Assembly (NCBI GenBank): GCA_003427395.1 | Contig: BFEA01000163.1 | Span: 1,123,731 to 1,146,324, forward strand | DNA length: 22,594 bases | From: Chara braunii | Lineage: Eukaryota; Streptophyta; Charophyceae; Charales; Characeae | Reading direction: 5' to 3' | In this document: positions 1-8,451 of the stretch, piece by piece | Layout: each line of letters starts with the position of its first letter | How positions within the stretch are numbered: position 1 is the stretch's first letter | Program-made: the position numbers and the translations under genes | Notes under the pieces: model-generated | What the model was told of the DNA's origin: nothing | Seen by the model: the letters and a program-made list of their open reading frames with translations, nothing else | Database searches by the model: none

Positions 1-1711
1 GCTTGGGAGGCACTTCAAAGTGTATTCTGACCACGAGACACTTCGTTGGTTAAAGACACAGGCCAAGATGACACCTAAGTTGACTAGGTGGGCTGTAGAG
101 ATAGACCAATTCGACTTTGAGCTCAAGCCAGTGAAGGGCAAATACAACGTAGTTGTGGATGCTCTGAGTAGGAGATCAGACTACTTTGGAGCCGTAGTAC
201 ACTATCTGGATATAGGGAGAGACCTGCAGGAGAAAGTGAGACAAGCGTATATGCAAGACCCTATCTACAGTGACCTCCTAAAGAGAGTTAGAGAGGCCCC
301 AGAGACCGAACCAGATTACCGCACTACAGACGGGTTGCTGTTTGAGAAGACTAATGTGTTTGACCGCCTGTGCGTTCCCAATAGCGAAGAGATTCGTAGT
401 CTGATTCTAGGGGAATGTCACGATACCGAGGGACACTTCGGTTGGCAAAAGACGTTAGCCAATCTGATGCGTGCGTACACATGGCCAGGGATGAAGAACG
501 ACTGCATAGAGTATGTCCGCAGTTGTAAAGTATGCCAGAGGAACAAATCTACTACACGCGCGCCCCTAGGTCTTCTCAGACCCTTGCCTTTTCCGGATCA
601 GCCGGGAGACTCAGTGTCNATAGACTTCATGGACACGCAAGTCAACAGCAAACATGGTAAGAGCCAAGTCATGGTCATAGTCGACCGTTCTAGTAAGTAT
701 GCAGTTTTTGTTCCTTTGCCTACAGAGGCACGTACAGATTTAGTAATACAGAAGTTCTTTGACTTTTGGGTTAGTGAGAATGGAATCCCATTGTCAATAG
801 TTAGTGATAGAGATAGTCGTTTCACCAGCCAGAACTGGCAAGAACTCATGAGAGTCTACGGATCTAAGTTGTTAATGTCGTCCGACCGTCACCCAGAGAC
901 TAACAGTCAGACAGAACAGATGAACAAGATCCTACAACAAGTTCTGCGCATGTATATTAGACCAGATCAGATCAACTGGGATGAAATGCTGCCCAAGGTC
1001 GCTAGTGCATACAACAACAGCGTGCATCTATCCACCTGCCGCACTCCCAATGAGTTGCACAAGTCCTTTAGATCGTGCAGACCGTTCGAAGGACTGAACC
1101 GGGATCAGATTCACAGATTAGCGCCTGACACCAGGGAGTTTGCGATACAGCACGAGAAAGAACCAGCAACTGTTGTTGAAAACCTCAGGAAGGCCCAACA
1201 TAAGATGATAGAACAAGCTAATTAGCACCGCCGCCCGTCGCAGTTTCAGGTAGGCGACTTAGTCTGGGTCAAGGCTAAAGAGTTTGCACCTGAGGAAAAC
1301 ATCTCGCAAAAGTTACTGCCCGCATATAGAGGACCGTGGCCGGTTCTAGAAGTCAAGGGCGGAGAGGATGGAGCGTCCTATAACATTGAGATTCCAGCAC
1401 ACCTCCACACATACCCCGTGTTTCATGCTTCAAAGCTGCTCCTGTGTGTCACAAGTCAACAGTTCCCTTCGAGAAGATCCATGATCCCCCCGGATATGGA
1501 TGGAAGTTATGACATTGAAGGCATTGTAGATGAGGATGTGTTCAGAACAGGAGGTAGAGGTCGTCCCCAGGAACAATATAAGGTCCGTCTTGCCTATCAG
1601 GAACCGGAAGACGACCGCTGGTTCACGAAAACAGAACTTCTAGAAACCGCTCCCGACATAGTCAGATCCTATGAACGTGACAAGAAAGGTAAAGGTCCCG
1701 CCTGGGACTGA
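1..1711 (+). pseudogene. Ty3/gypsy pol, 3' part: RNase H tail, integrase, chromodomain-like tail (element A)
   Basis: This is the C-terminal part of a retrotransposon polyprotein that integrates element cDNA into the host genome. The frame is open from the window edge to a TAG at 1223-1225, then continues in the same frame to a TGA at 1709-1711. The RNase H end is at the left (HETLRW, ending near SRRSDYF). With residue 1 at base 20, the integrase zinc finger has H134, H139, C169 and C172. The catalytic triad is D202, D263 and E299, and the D-E gap is exactly 35 residues, as in DD35E integrases. The tail around GRGRPQEQYKV and DDRWF resembles the chromodomain-like end of plant chromoviruses. 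The ambiguous base at 619 is the third position of a TCN codon, so serine is certain. One stop makes it nonfunctional as written. The 5' part lies outside the window. Confidence 0.93.
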
Positions 1712-1736
1712 AATGTTCCCGGAGGACCTCGAATTT

Positions 1737-1749
1737 AGGACGGCGGGAG
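1737..1749 (+). promoter_or_regulatory. Polypurine tract of element A (plus-strand primer)
   Basis: A G/A-rich stretch (AGGACGGCGGGAG) lies directly before the LTR start TGAAAC and 26 bases after the pol stop. In LTR retrotransposons this site primes plus-strand DNA synthesis. The minus-strand element has the same arrangement at 16630-16642 (AGGCCGGCGGGAG). Confidence 0.6.
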
Positions 1750-2604
1750 TGAAACGGTTTTCACCTTTTAGCAGTAGCGGATGCAGTACCCATGGTTCGA
1801 TCCCTAGACCTCACCCTACCCATGTACAGTATCTGTGTAGACCCCGAGAATTGAACCTGTGACCTGTGTATTCGTAGGCAGTTGGTAGGCCTGTCGTAGG
1901 TCCATAGGCAGCAGGGGTTCGATCTGTAGGTCTATAGCGTAGGAGTCTTAGTGAGTTCCGGAAGCTTAGCTGTAAACCTTCTAGAAGGTAGGCAAGTGGG
2001 CAAGTGGTAAAGTGGTGAGGCAAGTGGTGAGCCAAGTGGTGGACTAAACCGCAGTGCAACAGCAGTACAACGTCGGTAGGATAGCGGTGAGACCACATTC
2101 AGTCAGCGGAAGGTCCAGTCAGTCCCAGTCCGGTCCAGCAAGTACCACAGGGGGACTGTGAGCACCAAGGGCTGAGGGCAAAGGGCAGACCAACGAGTTT
2201 CTGAAGTATAAATCAAGAGGCAGCACCCAGCCATTGATTCATTCCTGCGTGAGCCATGCGGAAGCGCTGCCACAACGACTTGTGCAAGGAGGTCTGCAGA
2301 TGAGCCCGGAGGACGCAGTGGGCGAGAGAGGAGGAGTTAGCATAGCGATAGGTTAGAGGCAGCCATAGCTGCCATAGTTGTAGTTAGTGGAAGAGTGTGT
2401 GTGCCTGTGTGAGTGTTTAGAGTAACGTGTGTGGGATATCCAGGGTGATCCAGTGTATGTGAACAGTGAGATGTTTGGGCGTTGAAGTCGCCATAGCCAA
2501 TTGAGAGTGAACTCGTATGTTGAAAGCCATATCTCCGAGTTTTGAGTGGGCGCATGTCGCCAGTATGCTGTGTTGCTGTTTACAGCTGGAGCTATGGCGC
2601 TGCA
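1750..2604 (+). repeat. 3' LTR of element A
   Basis: The LTR begins TGAAACGG right after the polypurine tract. Its sequence matches, in order, the minus-strand LTR at 15661-16629: the U3 segment with GGTTCGATCC motifs, the AAGTGG-type short repeats, the TATA box, the GCGGAAGCGCTGCC segment and the GATATCCAGGGTGATCC segment. TGAAA at the start and TTTCA at the end of the second plus-strand LTR (3885) form matching inverted termini. The 3' end is less certain because similarity fades after about 2580. I placed it at the CA of CTGCA (2604). It looks shorter than the minus-strand copy (about 855 against 969 bp). Confidence 0.75.
2207..2213 (+). promoter_or_regulatory. LTR TATA box (TATAAAT)
   Basis: TATAAATCAAGAGGCAG occurs at the same place in all three LTRs (2207, 3422, and minus strand 16082). 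It is followed about 35 bases later by ATTCATTCCT and GAGCCATGCGGAAGCGCTGCC. This is the expected Pol II promoter at the U3/R boundary; conservation across three diverged copies supports it. Confidence 0.6.
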
Positions 2605-2949
2605 AGTAAGTCTCCCTGGCCTCCGCCCAATCTCTCTCTCTCTCCAGTACCACTCTAGCTCCTACTAGCGCTCAGCGCTGAAGACTTCTGCTAACGCTAC
2701 TAGCGCCCAGCGCTGAAGACTACTGCTAGCGCTGCTACTACTCCTGTAGCGCTCCTCCAGAGTGCTGCGGCCGACTCCTGAAGACTATCTCCTACCTCCT
2801 GAACTACACGTGAAGTGCCTGGGACGTACCTAGGAACTACCTGCAGGCTGCAGGGCGGGCCAGTCCTATATAGTGCTGGCCCGTCCAGGAGGCTGCTCTT
2901 GCCCATGCCGAAACATGCCAGACCCTGGCGTTGAAGCTCAACCAAGGGT
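2605..2949. repeat. Spacer between two LTRs with a 35-bp tandem duplication
   Basis: No coding sequence is evident. Two 35-bp units lie at 2662-2696 and 2697-2731 and differ at three positions. Both carry CTACTAGCGC and CAGCGCTGAAGACT. A degenerate third piece (TACTACTCCTGTAGCGCT) follows. A short CT run sits at about 2631-2643. This may be the decayed start of the second LTR or unrelated filler. Confidence 0.6.
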
Positions 2950-3188
2950 TGTTTTGAAAACAGGCCCAAAATGGCCGGTGCTAAAACCCTGGTTTGGTGC
3001 CTGAGTTTCAGGGCAGGTCGAACTCATGAGAGCCTGAAAATGGCCCTTAGTTTCAGGCTGAAAAGACTCAGGGCCGGAAAGGCCCTGATTTAGGCTGAAA
3101 TGACACAGGGCCTGTAGGCCCTTATTTTCAGGCTTTCGGCCTGAAAACGTCACGGGCATGAAAGTGGCCCGTGCAGCCTGTTGCAGGC
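2950..3188. repeat. Cluster of consecutive short perfect hairpins
   Basis: At least six inverted repeats follow one another. They are TGTTTT/AAAACA at 2950-2962, AGCCTGAAA/TTTCAGGCT at 3031-3059, TCAGGGCC/GGCCCTGA at 3068-3088, AGGGCCT/AGGCCCT at 3107-3122, TTTTCAGGC/GCCTGAAAA at 3125-3147, CACGGGC/GCCCGTG at 3151-3173, and GCCTG/CAGGC at 3176-3188. Several share the words CAGGCTGAAA and GGGCC. The cluster occupies the place where the other two LTR copies have about 290 bp of ordinary U3. I do not recognise it as a known element. Confidence 0.75.
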
Positions 3189-3207
3189 GCAGCATGTAAC
3201 AGTCCCG

Positions 3208-3885
3208 GAAGGCCAAGTCCACAGACTTACGGAAGGTCCGGAAGTGGCCTTTCGAGAGTTTCTCACGTTTAGTCAGAGGCAAGTAGGCGAGTGGGGAGTC
3301 CAACTTTGCTTAATCAGCGGTACCCAGTCCCAGTCTCGCTTTGTCCAGACAACAAGTACCATGTGGGACTGTGTGCACCATGGGCCCGATGGAAAAGGAG
3401 CAGACCAGCGAGCAACAAAAGTATAAATCAAGAGGCAGCGTCCAGCTAGTCATTCATTCCTACTTGAGCCATGCGGAAGCGCTGCCCTAGTGTCCTGTGC
3501 GAGGTGGTCTGCAGATTGCCCGAAGTCGAAGTGGGCTGAGGCGGAGTTAGAGCAGCCATCGCTGCTTGTAGTTGTAGCCGGCGTCCATAGCTGCCATGGC
3601 TAGCGATAGGTGTTAGTGAGAGTGGGTGTTTGAGTGTGTGATACAGAGTGTGTGTGTGTGGGATATCCAGGGAGATCCAGAGTTGAGTGCGTGCAAACAG
3701 TTGAGTGAATACAGTGTCGGACAAAGGATGTGTGAGCGCCCAGGCGCCATAGCCAGTTGAAAGCGAGTTTGTATCTAAACTGTGCCCTCGACTTGAATAT
3801 CTCCGAGCTTTGTGTGGGGGCACAGTGCCAGTGTGAATTGCCATCTGCTTGCATGTATGCGAAGTGAAGAAGAAAGCAGATTTCA
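3208..3885 (+). repeat. Second LTR copy, 5' LTR of a downstream element (element C)
   Basis: Similarity to the other LTRs starts near GGAAGGCCAAGTCC and runs through the TATA box (3422) and the GCGGAAGCGCTGCC segment to TTTCA at 3885. A primer-binding site follows one base later, which fixes the 3' end and marks this as a 5' LTR. The U3 start is missing or replaced by the hairpin cluster at 2950-3188, so the left boundary is only where similarity begins. No polypurine tract precedes it, as expected for a 5' LTR. Confidence 0.75.
3422..3428 (+). promoter_or_regulatory. LTR TATA box (TATAAAT) of element C
   Basis: It lies in the same context as the box at 2207 (TATAAATCAAGAGGCAG). It would drive the genomic transcript of the element whose leader and gag follow. 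Confidence 0.6.
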
Positions 3886-3886
3886 T

Positions 3887-3905
3887 TGGTATCGGAGCTG
3901 GTTTC
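3887..3905 (+). promoter_or_regulatory. Primer-binding site for initiator tRNA-Met
   Basis: TGGTATCGGAGCTGGTTTC lies one base after the LTR end. It matches the common plant primer-binding site complementary to the 3' end of initiator tRNA-Met (TGGTATCAGAGCC...) with two transition differences in 19 bases. It primes minus-strand DNA synthesis. The changes (A to G, C to T) fit an old copy. Confidence 0.85.
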
Positions 3906-4035
3906 CGCTATTCCACGCGCCGTCGTCGTTCAGCGGTGCGCTGAAGTTGGGCATCACAGTTGAAGCTGCGCCGTCCAAAAAGGAGGTCCGCCATAGCTGC
4001 ACCGCGGAGAAAATCAACCCGCATCTGCAAAGAAA

Positions 4036-4144
<109 letters not shown>

Positions 4145-4215
4145 CGATACAAGATTGGTTGTGCGGTCCAAGACAGGAGGTGGCAGCCATAATCGCTGAA
4201 GCTCGGACATAGGGT

Positions 4216-4412
4216 CACCAAGGAGAAAGAAGACGAAGTAGAGGAGAAGGGAGGACGGAGGAGAAAGAAGCCATAGCTGAGGAAGAAGAAGGGAGAGATG
4301 AAGGAGGAAAGAGAAAAACATAGCCGGGGTGAAGGAAGAAGAAAAGTGAGAAAGAAGGAAGGAGGGAGAAGGAGAGTATTGAGGTTGGTGAGAAAGAAAA
4401 GGGGGGCGACAA
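4216..4412. repeat. Polypurine-rich stretch of the leader
   Basis: The plus strand is strongly purine-biased (GGAGAAAGAAG-, GAGGAAGAAG- and GAAAGAAGGAAGG-type words), with few pyrimidines until the TTGAC array starts. With the (GA)51 tract it gives about 370 bases of near-continuous purine asymmetry. No conserved coding sequence is seen. The long minus-strand Ser/Phe/Pro-rich frames here are composition artefacts. Confidence 0.7.
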
Positions 4413-4430
4413 CCATAGCCGAGTTGGGAG

Positions 4431-4606
4431 TTGACCGGGGGTTGACCGAAGCGTTGACCAAGGTTGACTAAGGCGTTGACCAGGAGGTTGACCAGGGTTG
4501 ACCGAGGTGTTGATTGAGGGGTTGCCTGACGTTGACCAAGGTGCTGACCGAGAAGTTGACCAGCGTTGACCAACGTTGACCAGGGCTGTTGACCTCAAAT
4601 TTGACC
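4431..4606 (+). repeat. Array of TTGACC motifs (W-box-like) with ~10-12-bp spacing
   Basis: TTGAC starts at 4431, 4442, 4454, 4464, 4476, 4488, 4498, 4532, 4556, 4566, 4576, 4589 and 4601, giving thirteen copies, almost all TTGACC. Degenerate forms fill the gap near 4510-4545. Spacing in the first seven is 10-12 bp. TTGAC followed by C or T is the core of the W-box bound by plant WRKY factors. It may equally be a simple degenerate minisatellite. Confidence 0.8.
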
Positions 4607-4689
4607 AAGCTGGAGTTGGTATATTTTCGCCAAGCCTTCAACCTATTCCCTCGCCCTATGGATGTGCACTCACCCCATGGTACTTGTCG

Positions 4690-5189
4690 AGTCTGCCTGT
4701 CTCTTCTTTCGACATCGAGTCTCTTCTATCCAGGTGATAGGAACTCTATGTATGAGGTCTTAGAGCTTTGTTGACCAAACCCACACGGGTTGAGGAGGGC
4801 TAAAGGCCGTGTCTGACGACTGACTGAGTCGGAGGACAAACCTTCCCAAGGACCGATACAGACTGGCGGGCTGCTCAGTGTGGCATGGTAGGCCCAGAAT
4901 CCGAGCTGTGGCCTGCACAACAAGCTGTCTAAGTCTTGAGAGGACTTGCTGATCGCGTCGTCCTGTCTGCGACGTTAAATAATTCCTGAGGAGTTACGGG
5001 GGATCTCCTTAAATGCCTCCTGATCAGCATTAAGTCCTGTAGTGACAACTGTAGTAATAGGTCTAGGCTAGAGACCATAGTTGAAAGAGTCCTACCCGGA
5101 TTCTGTAGTCCTTAGAGAGTCAGTCAGGGAGTCAGTGGGTAGGTCTAAGTGGTGAGGAGTGGGACAGTCATTGTCGTGCACCCAACACC
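4690..5189 (+). other. Retroelement leader (5' UTR) of element C
   Basis: This segment aligns with the leader of the minus-strand element (22100-22594 read in reverse). Shared landmarks in order are GAGTCTCTTCT, CCAGGTGATAGGAACTCT, TTGTTGACCAAACCCACA, GGCGGGCTGCTC, a 68-bp identical block at 4959-5026, and GTGGTGAGGAGTGG just before the gag start. It carries no long conserved reading frame. It should contain packaging or dimerisation signals, but none can be named from sequence. Confidence 0.8.
4959..5026 (+). promoter_or_regulatory. 68-bp leader block identical between two diverged elements
   Basis: The block is base-for-base identical to the reverse complement of 22273-22340, while flanking leader sequence differs every few bases. 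It contains AGGAG and CTCCT, which can pair across a short G-rich loop, and ends in TGATCA. A conserved cis-acting element of the genomic RNA is a reasonable inference; its function is unknown. Confidence 0.6.
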
Positions 5190-5980
5190 ATGGGTGATTA
5201 CCCTATGTACGACTTTGCTCGTAGGGTTCTCCCTCTGGGGGACCCTCTGGCGTCTCCTCTTTCCTTTGGGATTCTGGAACACCTTCACGTGTAGAGTAGA
5301 GACCGGGGGTGGTGTTAGCACCGCTCCCTACACCAAGGAACAGGAGGAGGAGGCTGTGAGGATCTTGGCCGAGCAGGCCAAAAAGGAGGTAGTGAAGCAG
5401 GCCAAGAAGTTGGCCTTCTTGCAAGAGCAAGCCGCAAAGAAGAAGAAGCTGGAGGAAGAGTTGGAAAGACTGAAGAAGGAGGAGGAAGAGAAGCTGAAAG
5501 CAGTGGAAGCAACAGGAGAAGAAGAAAAAAAAAAAAAGTTGGAAGAAGAAGTGTGCCTGATCAAAAAGAGTATCAGGGAAAGAGGGGAGTCAAGTGGCAC
5601 AAAGAAGGACCCCTAGCTAGAGAAGGTTTCTGAATGGGTTGCTAATTTGTCCCTGGGTGAAAAGGAGGAGGCGATGTTATATGTCTGCAGGGTAGAACAG
5701 GAGGCGATTGTTAAGGAGTTGGAAACCGAAGAAGATCCCCTCAAGCGTGAGATGATAGAAGAGGAGAAGAAGTTAGAATGAAAGTTGTCTGACTAGGGAA
5801 AAAAAAAAGAGATTGGAGGAGGCGAGTAAGGCAGCCAAGGAGTTGGAGGTGGTAAAACAACAGAGGGCACAGATGAAGGCGCAAGCCGATTGGCAGGGGA
5901 AGATGGACGTTGTCGAGCGCATCGGCTCCCGCCTTTTTGCAAAGCGCGGGAGCCTTCCCGGCCATGTCACGAAGGAGTAA
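5190..5980 (+). pseudogene. Broken gag of element C with an insertion after the start codon
   Basis: The leader-matched ATG at 5190 opens a different 34-codon frame (MGDYPMYDFARR...), which ends at TAG 5292-5294. Gag similarity resumes at about 5298 (STAPYTKEQEEEAV, then QAAKKKK), matching the minus-strand gag start (STAPSEAEQ, EQAAKKK). The Lys/Glu-rich coiled-coil region stops at TAG 5614-5616. It continues as VSEWVANLSLGEKEEA, parallel to ISEWVANLSLGEDEEA in the other element, and is broken again by TGA near 5778, a TAG and a poly-A frameshift near 5800. The last related codons end at 5980. No zinc knuckle remains. The product would have been a capsid precursor. Confidence 0.8.
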
Positions 5981-7440
5981 ACAAAACAAAACTCAGAGAC
6001 AACTCAGGAACGACGTAAAATAATCCCGCCAACCGCCAAGACGGTCGCGGTCACGTTGTTCCTTCGTCGCTCTAGCGAGGTGCGCCAACTATACATCCCG
6101 TGGTCCCCTACGACAGGATAGGTTCCCACGGGGCATAAACTTTCTTGCCCTAAGGGGCTGTCACCACCCTTAGGGGCGTATCCCTACCCAGCTACGGACC
6201 CACATGCGAAAGCTTTTAAAAGTTGTTGCAGAGGTAGGTCAGCCGAGGGCGTTTGCTCGTTCGCTGTAGTAAAGATACGCTTGGTTAACGCCAAGAGGAC
6301 TTGAGCGTCGTCCGTTCCTTAGGGCGCTGATCTCCTAAGTATGAAGCGTGCGCCGATCGATTAGGACGATCTCAACCAAGCGTGAAACCACTATTCATCC
6401 TAGTCCCTTTTAGACACTAGTCAAAAGAAAGTCGTAATAACCATACATAATTACGTCAACAAGAATCGACCGTAGCCGATAGGAAGCTATATCCAATGAT
6501 AACTGAAAAAAATCCGACTCATCATACAGTACACCCAGTAACACAAGATCAAGATAAGATCCGAGCCCCCCGGGTCGAACTCCATAAAATATATACAACC
6601 GCCAACGAGGAGTTGGCTTCTAACAATAACATAGATGCAGTCGACAAGGTAGTCGGTCTGCCTCAGTTTTGACTTGATGGGACATGATGCCAAAGTTATT
6701 CATTCTAGCCCACCACTGATCTAAGATTAAGCACGCACACCTGTCTCCCCATATTCCTAATCTTATTAAATGACAGGCTGTTTTGCGGAAGATTCTTGAT
6801 CAGGGGTATTGTTTGAAGTGTTGCATACCTCTCCCTCTAGGAAGTGGTCTGGGGTACACCTCCTCCTCGCCCGAACACAAAGCTCGGATCCTAGAAGTCG
6901 GGCGGTCTCCACCGTACTGACAAAGTACCTTCCCGTAGAACGGTCCACTCTGGGTTGGTAACATGGCCGGCTCCTAAAGCAACGAACCCCCGCCCCAGAT
7001 GCTTCCTAGAGAAAAAGAATGTGTGCACTACAAGTAGCTTTCAATTATTCTCCTTTCGCCTGAGTTCAGGGTAACTTAGACGAAGGAAGTTAAAGGAGAT
7101 AGAAAATGAGAACCATTTGGACAGGTACAGGTACAGGTAGATAAGGTCATTTGGGATAGAATGGGTCAATCTTCAGGAAAAAGCTAAGTATTATGATCCT
7201 AGCCGATTTCGAAGTATACATTCATCTGAAAGTAAAATGCCATCCAATTGCAAAAAGAGATGAATGAACTTGAGAGGAGTGAGAGGGAAAGAAAAAGAAG
7301 AAGTAAGAAAGAAGAAGAAGATGATGTACTCCAGCATGGACCAGTGACAAGGCTCTTCTTCTTCGCCAACCAATCTCTTCCTCCTTATCTCCTCCCCTCT
7401 TATTCAAACAAGAAATAACAATAGTAATGTTGAATGACCC
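5981..7440. other. Unassigned sequence, no gene seen
   Basis: No convincing protein or RNA gene is found. The left part (to about 6400) is moderately GC-rich and full of short dyads. Examples are CCCTAAGGG/CCCTTAGGG at 6148-6175 and GGCTCCCGC/GCGGGAGCC at 5924-5954, which spans the decayed gag end. Small frames at 6410-6693 have no recognisable domain. The texture differs from the flanking retroelements and could be organelle-derived, but I could not match any organellar gene. Confidence 0.4.
6277..6383. other. Nested inverted repeats that could fold as one RNA
   Basis: Three complementary pairs are nested in order. ACGCTTGGTT (6277-6286) pairs with AACCAAGCGT (6374-6383). TCGTCC (6308-6313) pairs with GGACGA (6364-6369). 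GGCGC (6323-6327) pairs with GCGCC (6350-6354). Nesting is what a structured RNA would give, but only one copy is available and no family is recognised. Confidence 0.4.
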
Positions 7441-8451
7441 TAACCAGAATCAATGTCCGGATCCCACTTCTACTGCAGGCACAACATGAGGTCCACCATA
7501 GCCATGGCCACCCTTCCTCTTCCTCTAGATACAGGCCGAGGCTATGGCGGACTACTGAGGCTTCAACCTCCTGTCCAAAGGACAACCCAAAGCAGCTATG
7601 TCGCTGCCCCACTTCAAGGTCATCACCATGCAGCTATGTCGCTGCCCACTCAACAGCCATGCCTGACTCTGCCCTGAGCTTCCTTGATGCGGCACTATCC
7701 CCAGATGCAGCGCCTAACAAGGTGATGAAGATGGTGTCTGCCATAGCAAGGTAAGTACCCCGCCACTCTCCTCCTTGGTCCCCTTCTCCCTCCTCCTCCT
7801 ACCGGTAGAGCTCCACCATAGCCAAGGTGGAAGCTCCCGGCTTCTTCCTCCAAGCAGCGCTGTAGTACCCAGCGCCACTCCAGTGTCGCCAAACTTGCAC
7901 ACTGAAGAATGAGGTCGAGCTCTTGCCTCGGCCTCTTGATATAGCGGCCTGCTTGCCTCCTGGGCGGTGACTTCCAGGCCGCTCGGCCTCCCAAGCAACC
8001 GGTACCTCCTCTTTTTTGGAGGGAAACATCATTGCAAACTCTGATATTGCCTGCACAGGCTCTAGACTCAGACTGGATGGATTGGTACCGGCCTAGACCT
8101 AGCCTACCGCTAGTGGGCCTCTAAAAATGCCAACTTTGTCTTCTTCTGCTCGGCCTCGAGTACCCGACACATCTACTGCTATTGGGTGCGGTACCGGCCT
8201 ACCTGCTACTTCAGTGTTTTTCCGCTGCTCCAGGTGTCGGGGGCCCATGCCTCCGCTACTCGAGTGTTTTCCCCTGCTGCCACCCTGAATGCCACGACCA
8301 CAGGTAAGTACCGGCCCTACGGGCCTGCCAAACAAGCAAGTACCCTTACGGGTCACACACACACTCATGCCGACAAGCACTCAGACAGGCACGCAAGTCC
8401 CGGGTTTCTCCCATCTCCATCCCTTGAGCTTCCCGTCTCTGTCACTCTCTT
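7441..8451. other. Non-coding stretch downstream of the minus-strand pol remnant
   Basis: This may be 3' UTR or LTR of the remnant ending at 8452, but no matching second LTR copy or polypurine tract is identified. An 18-bp direct repeat (GCAGCTATGTCGCTGCCC) occurs at 7592-7609 and 7630-7647. AGGTAAGTACC, a splice-donor-like word, occurs near 7750 and 8302. CTACTTCAGTGTTTTTCC and CTACTCGAGTGTTTTCCC are diverged copies near 8209 and 8258. I see no reliable gene. Confidence 0.4.

Noticed and set aside
1671-2098. Small frames in the LTR of element A
   Set aside because: They lie in LTR sequence whose conservation with the other copies is at DNA motif level, not codon level.
6410-6693. Two overlapping minus-strand hydrophobic frames
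   Set aside because: AT-rich sequence gives hydrophobic frames by chance. They overlap in different frames and match no known domain.
7740-8310. Exons ending at AGGTAAGTACC donors (7750 and 8302)
   Set aside because: The preceding frames are short and unsupported, and no acceptors or coding continuation are seen.
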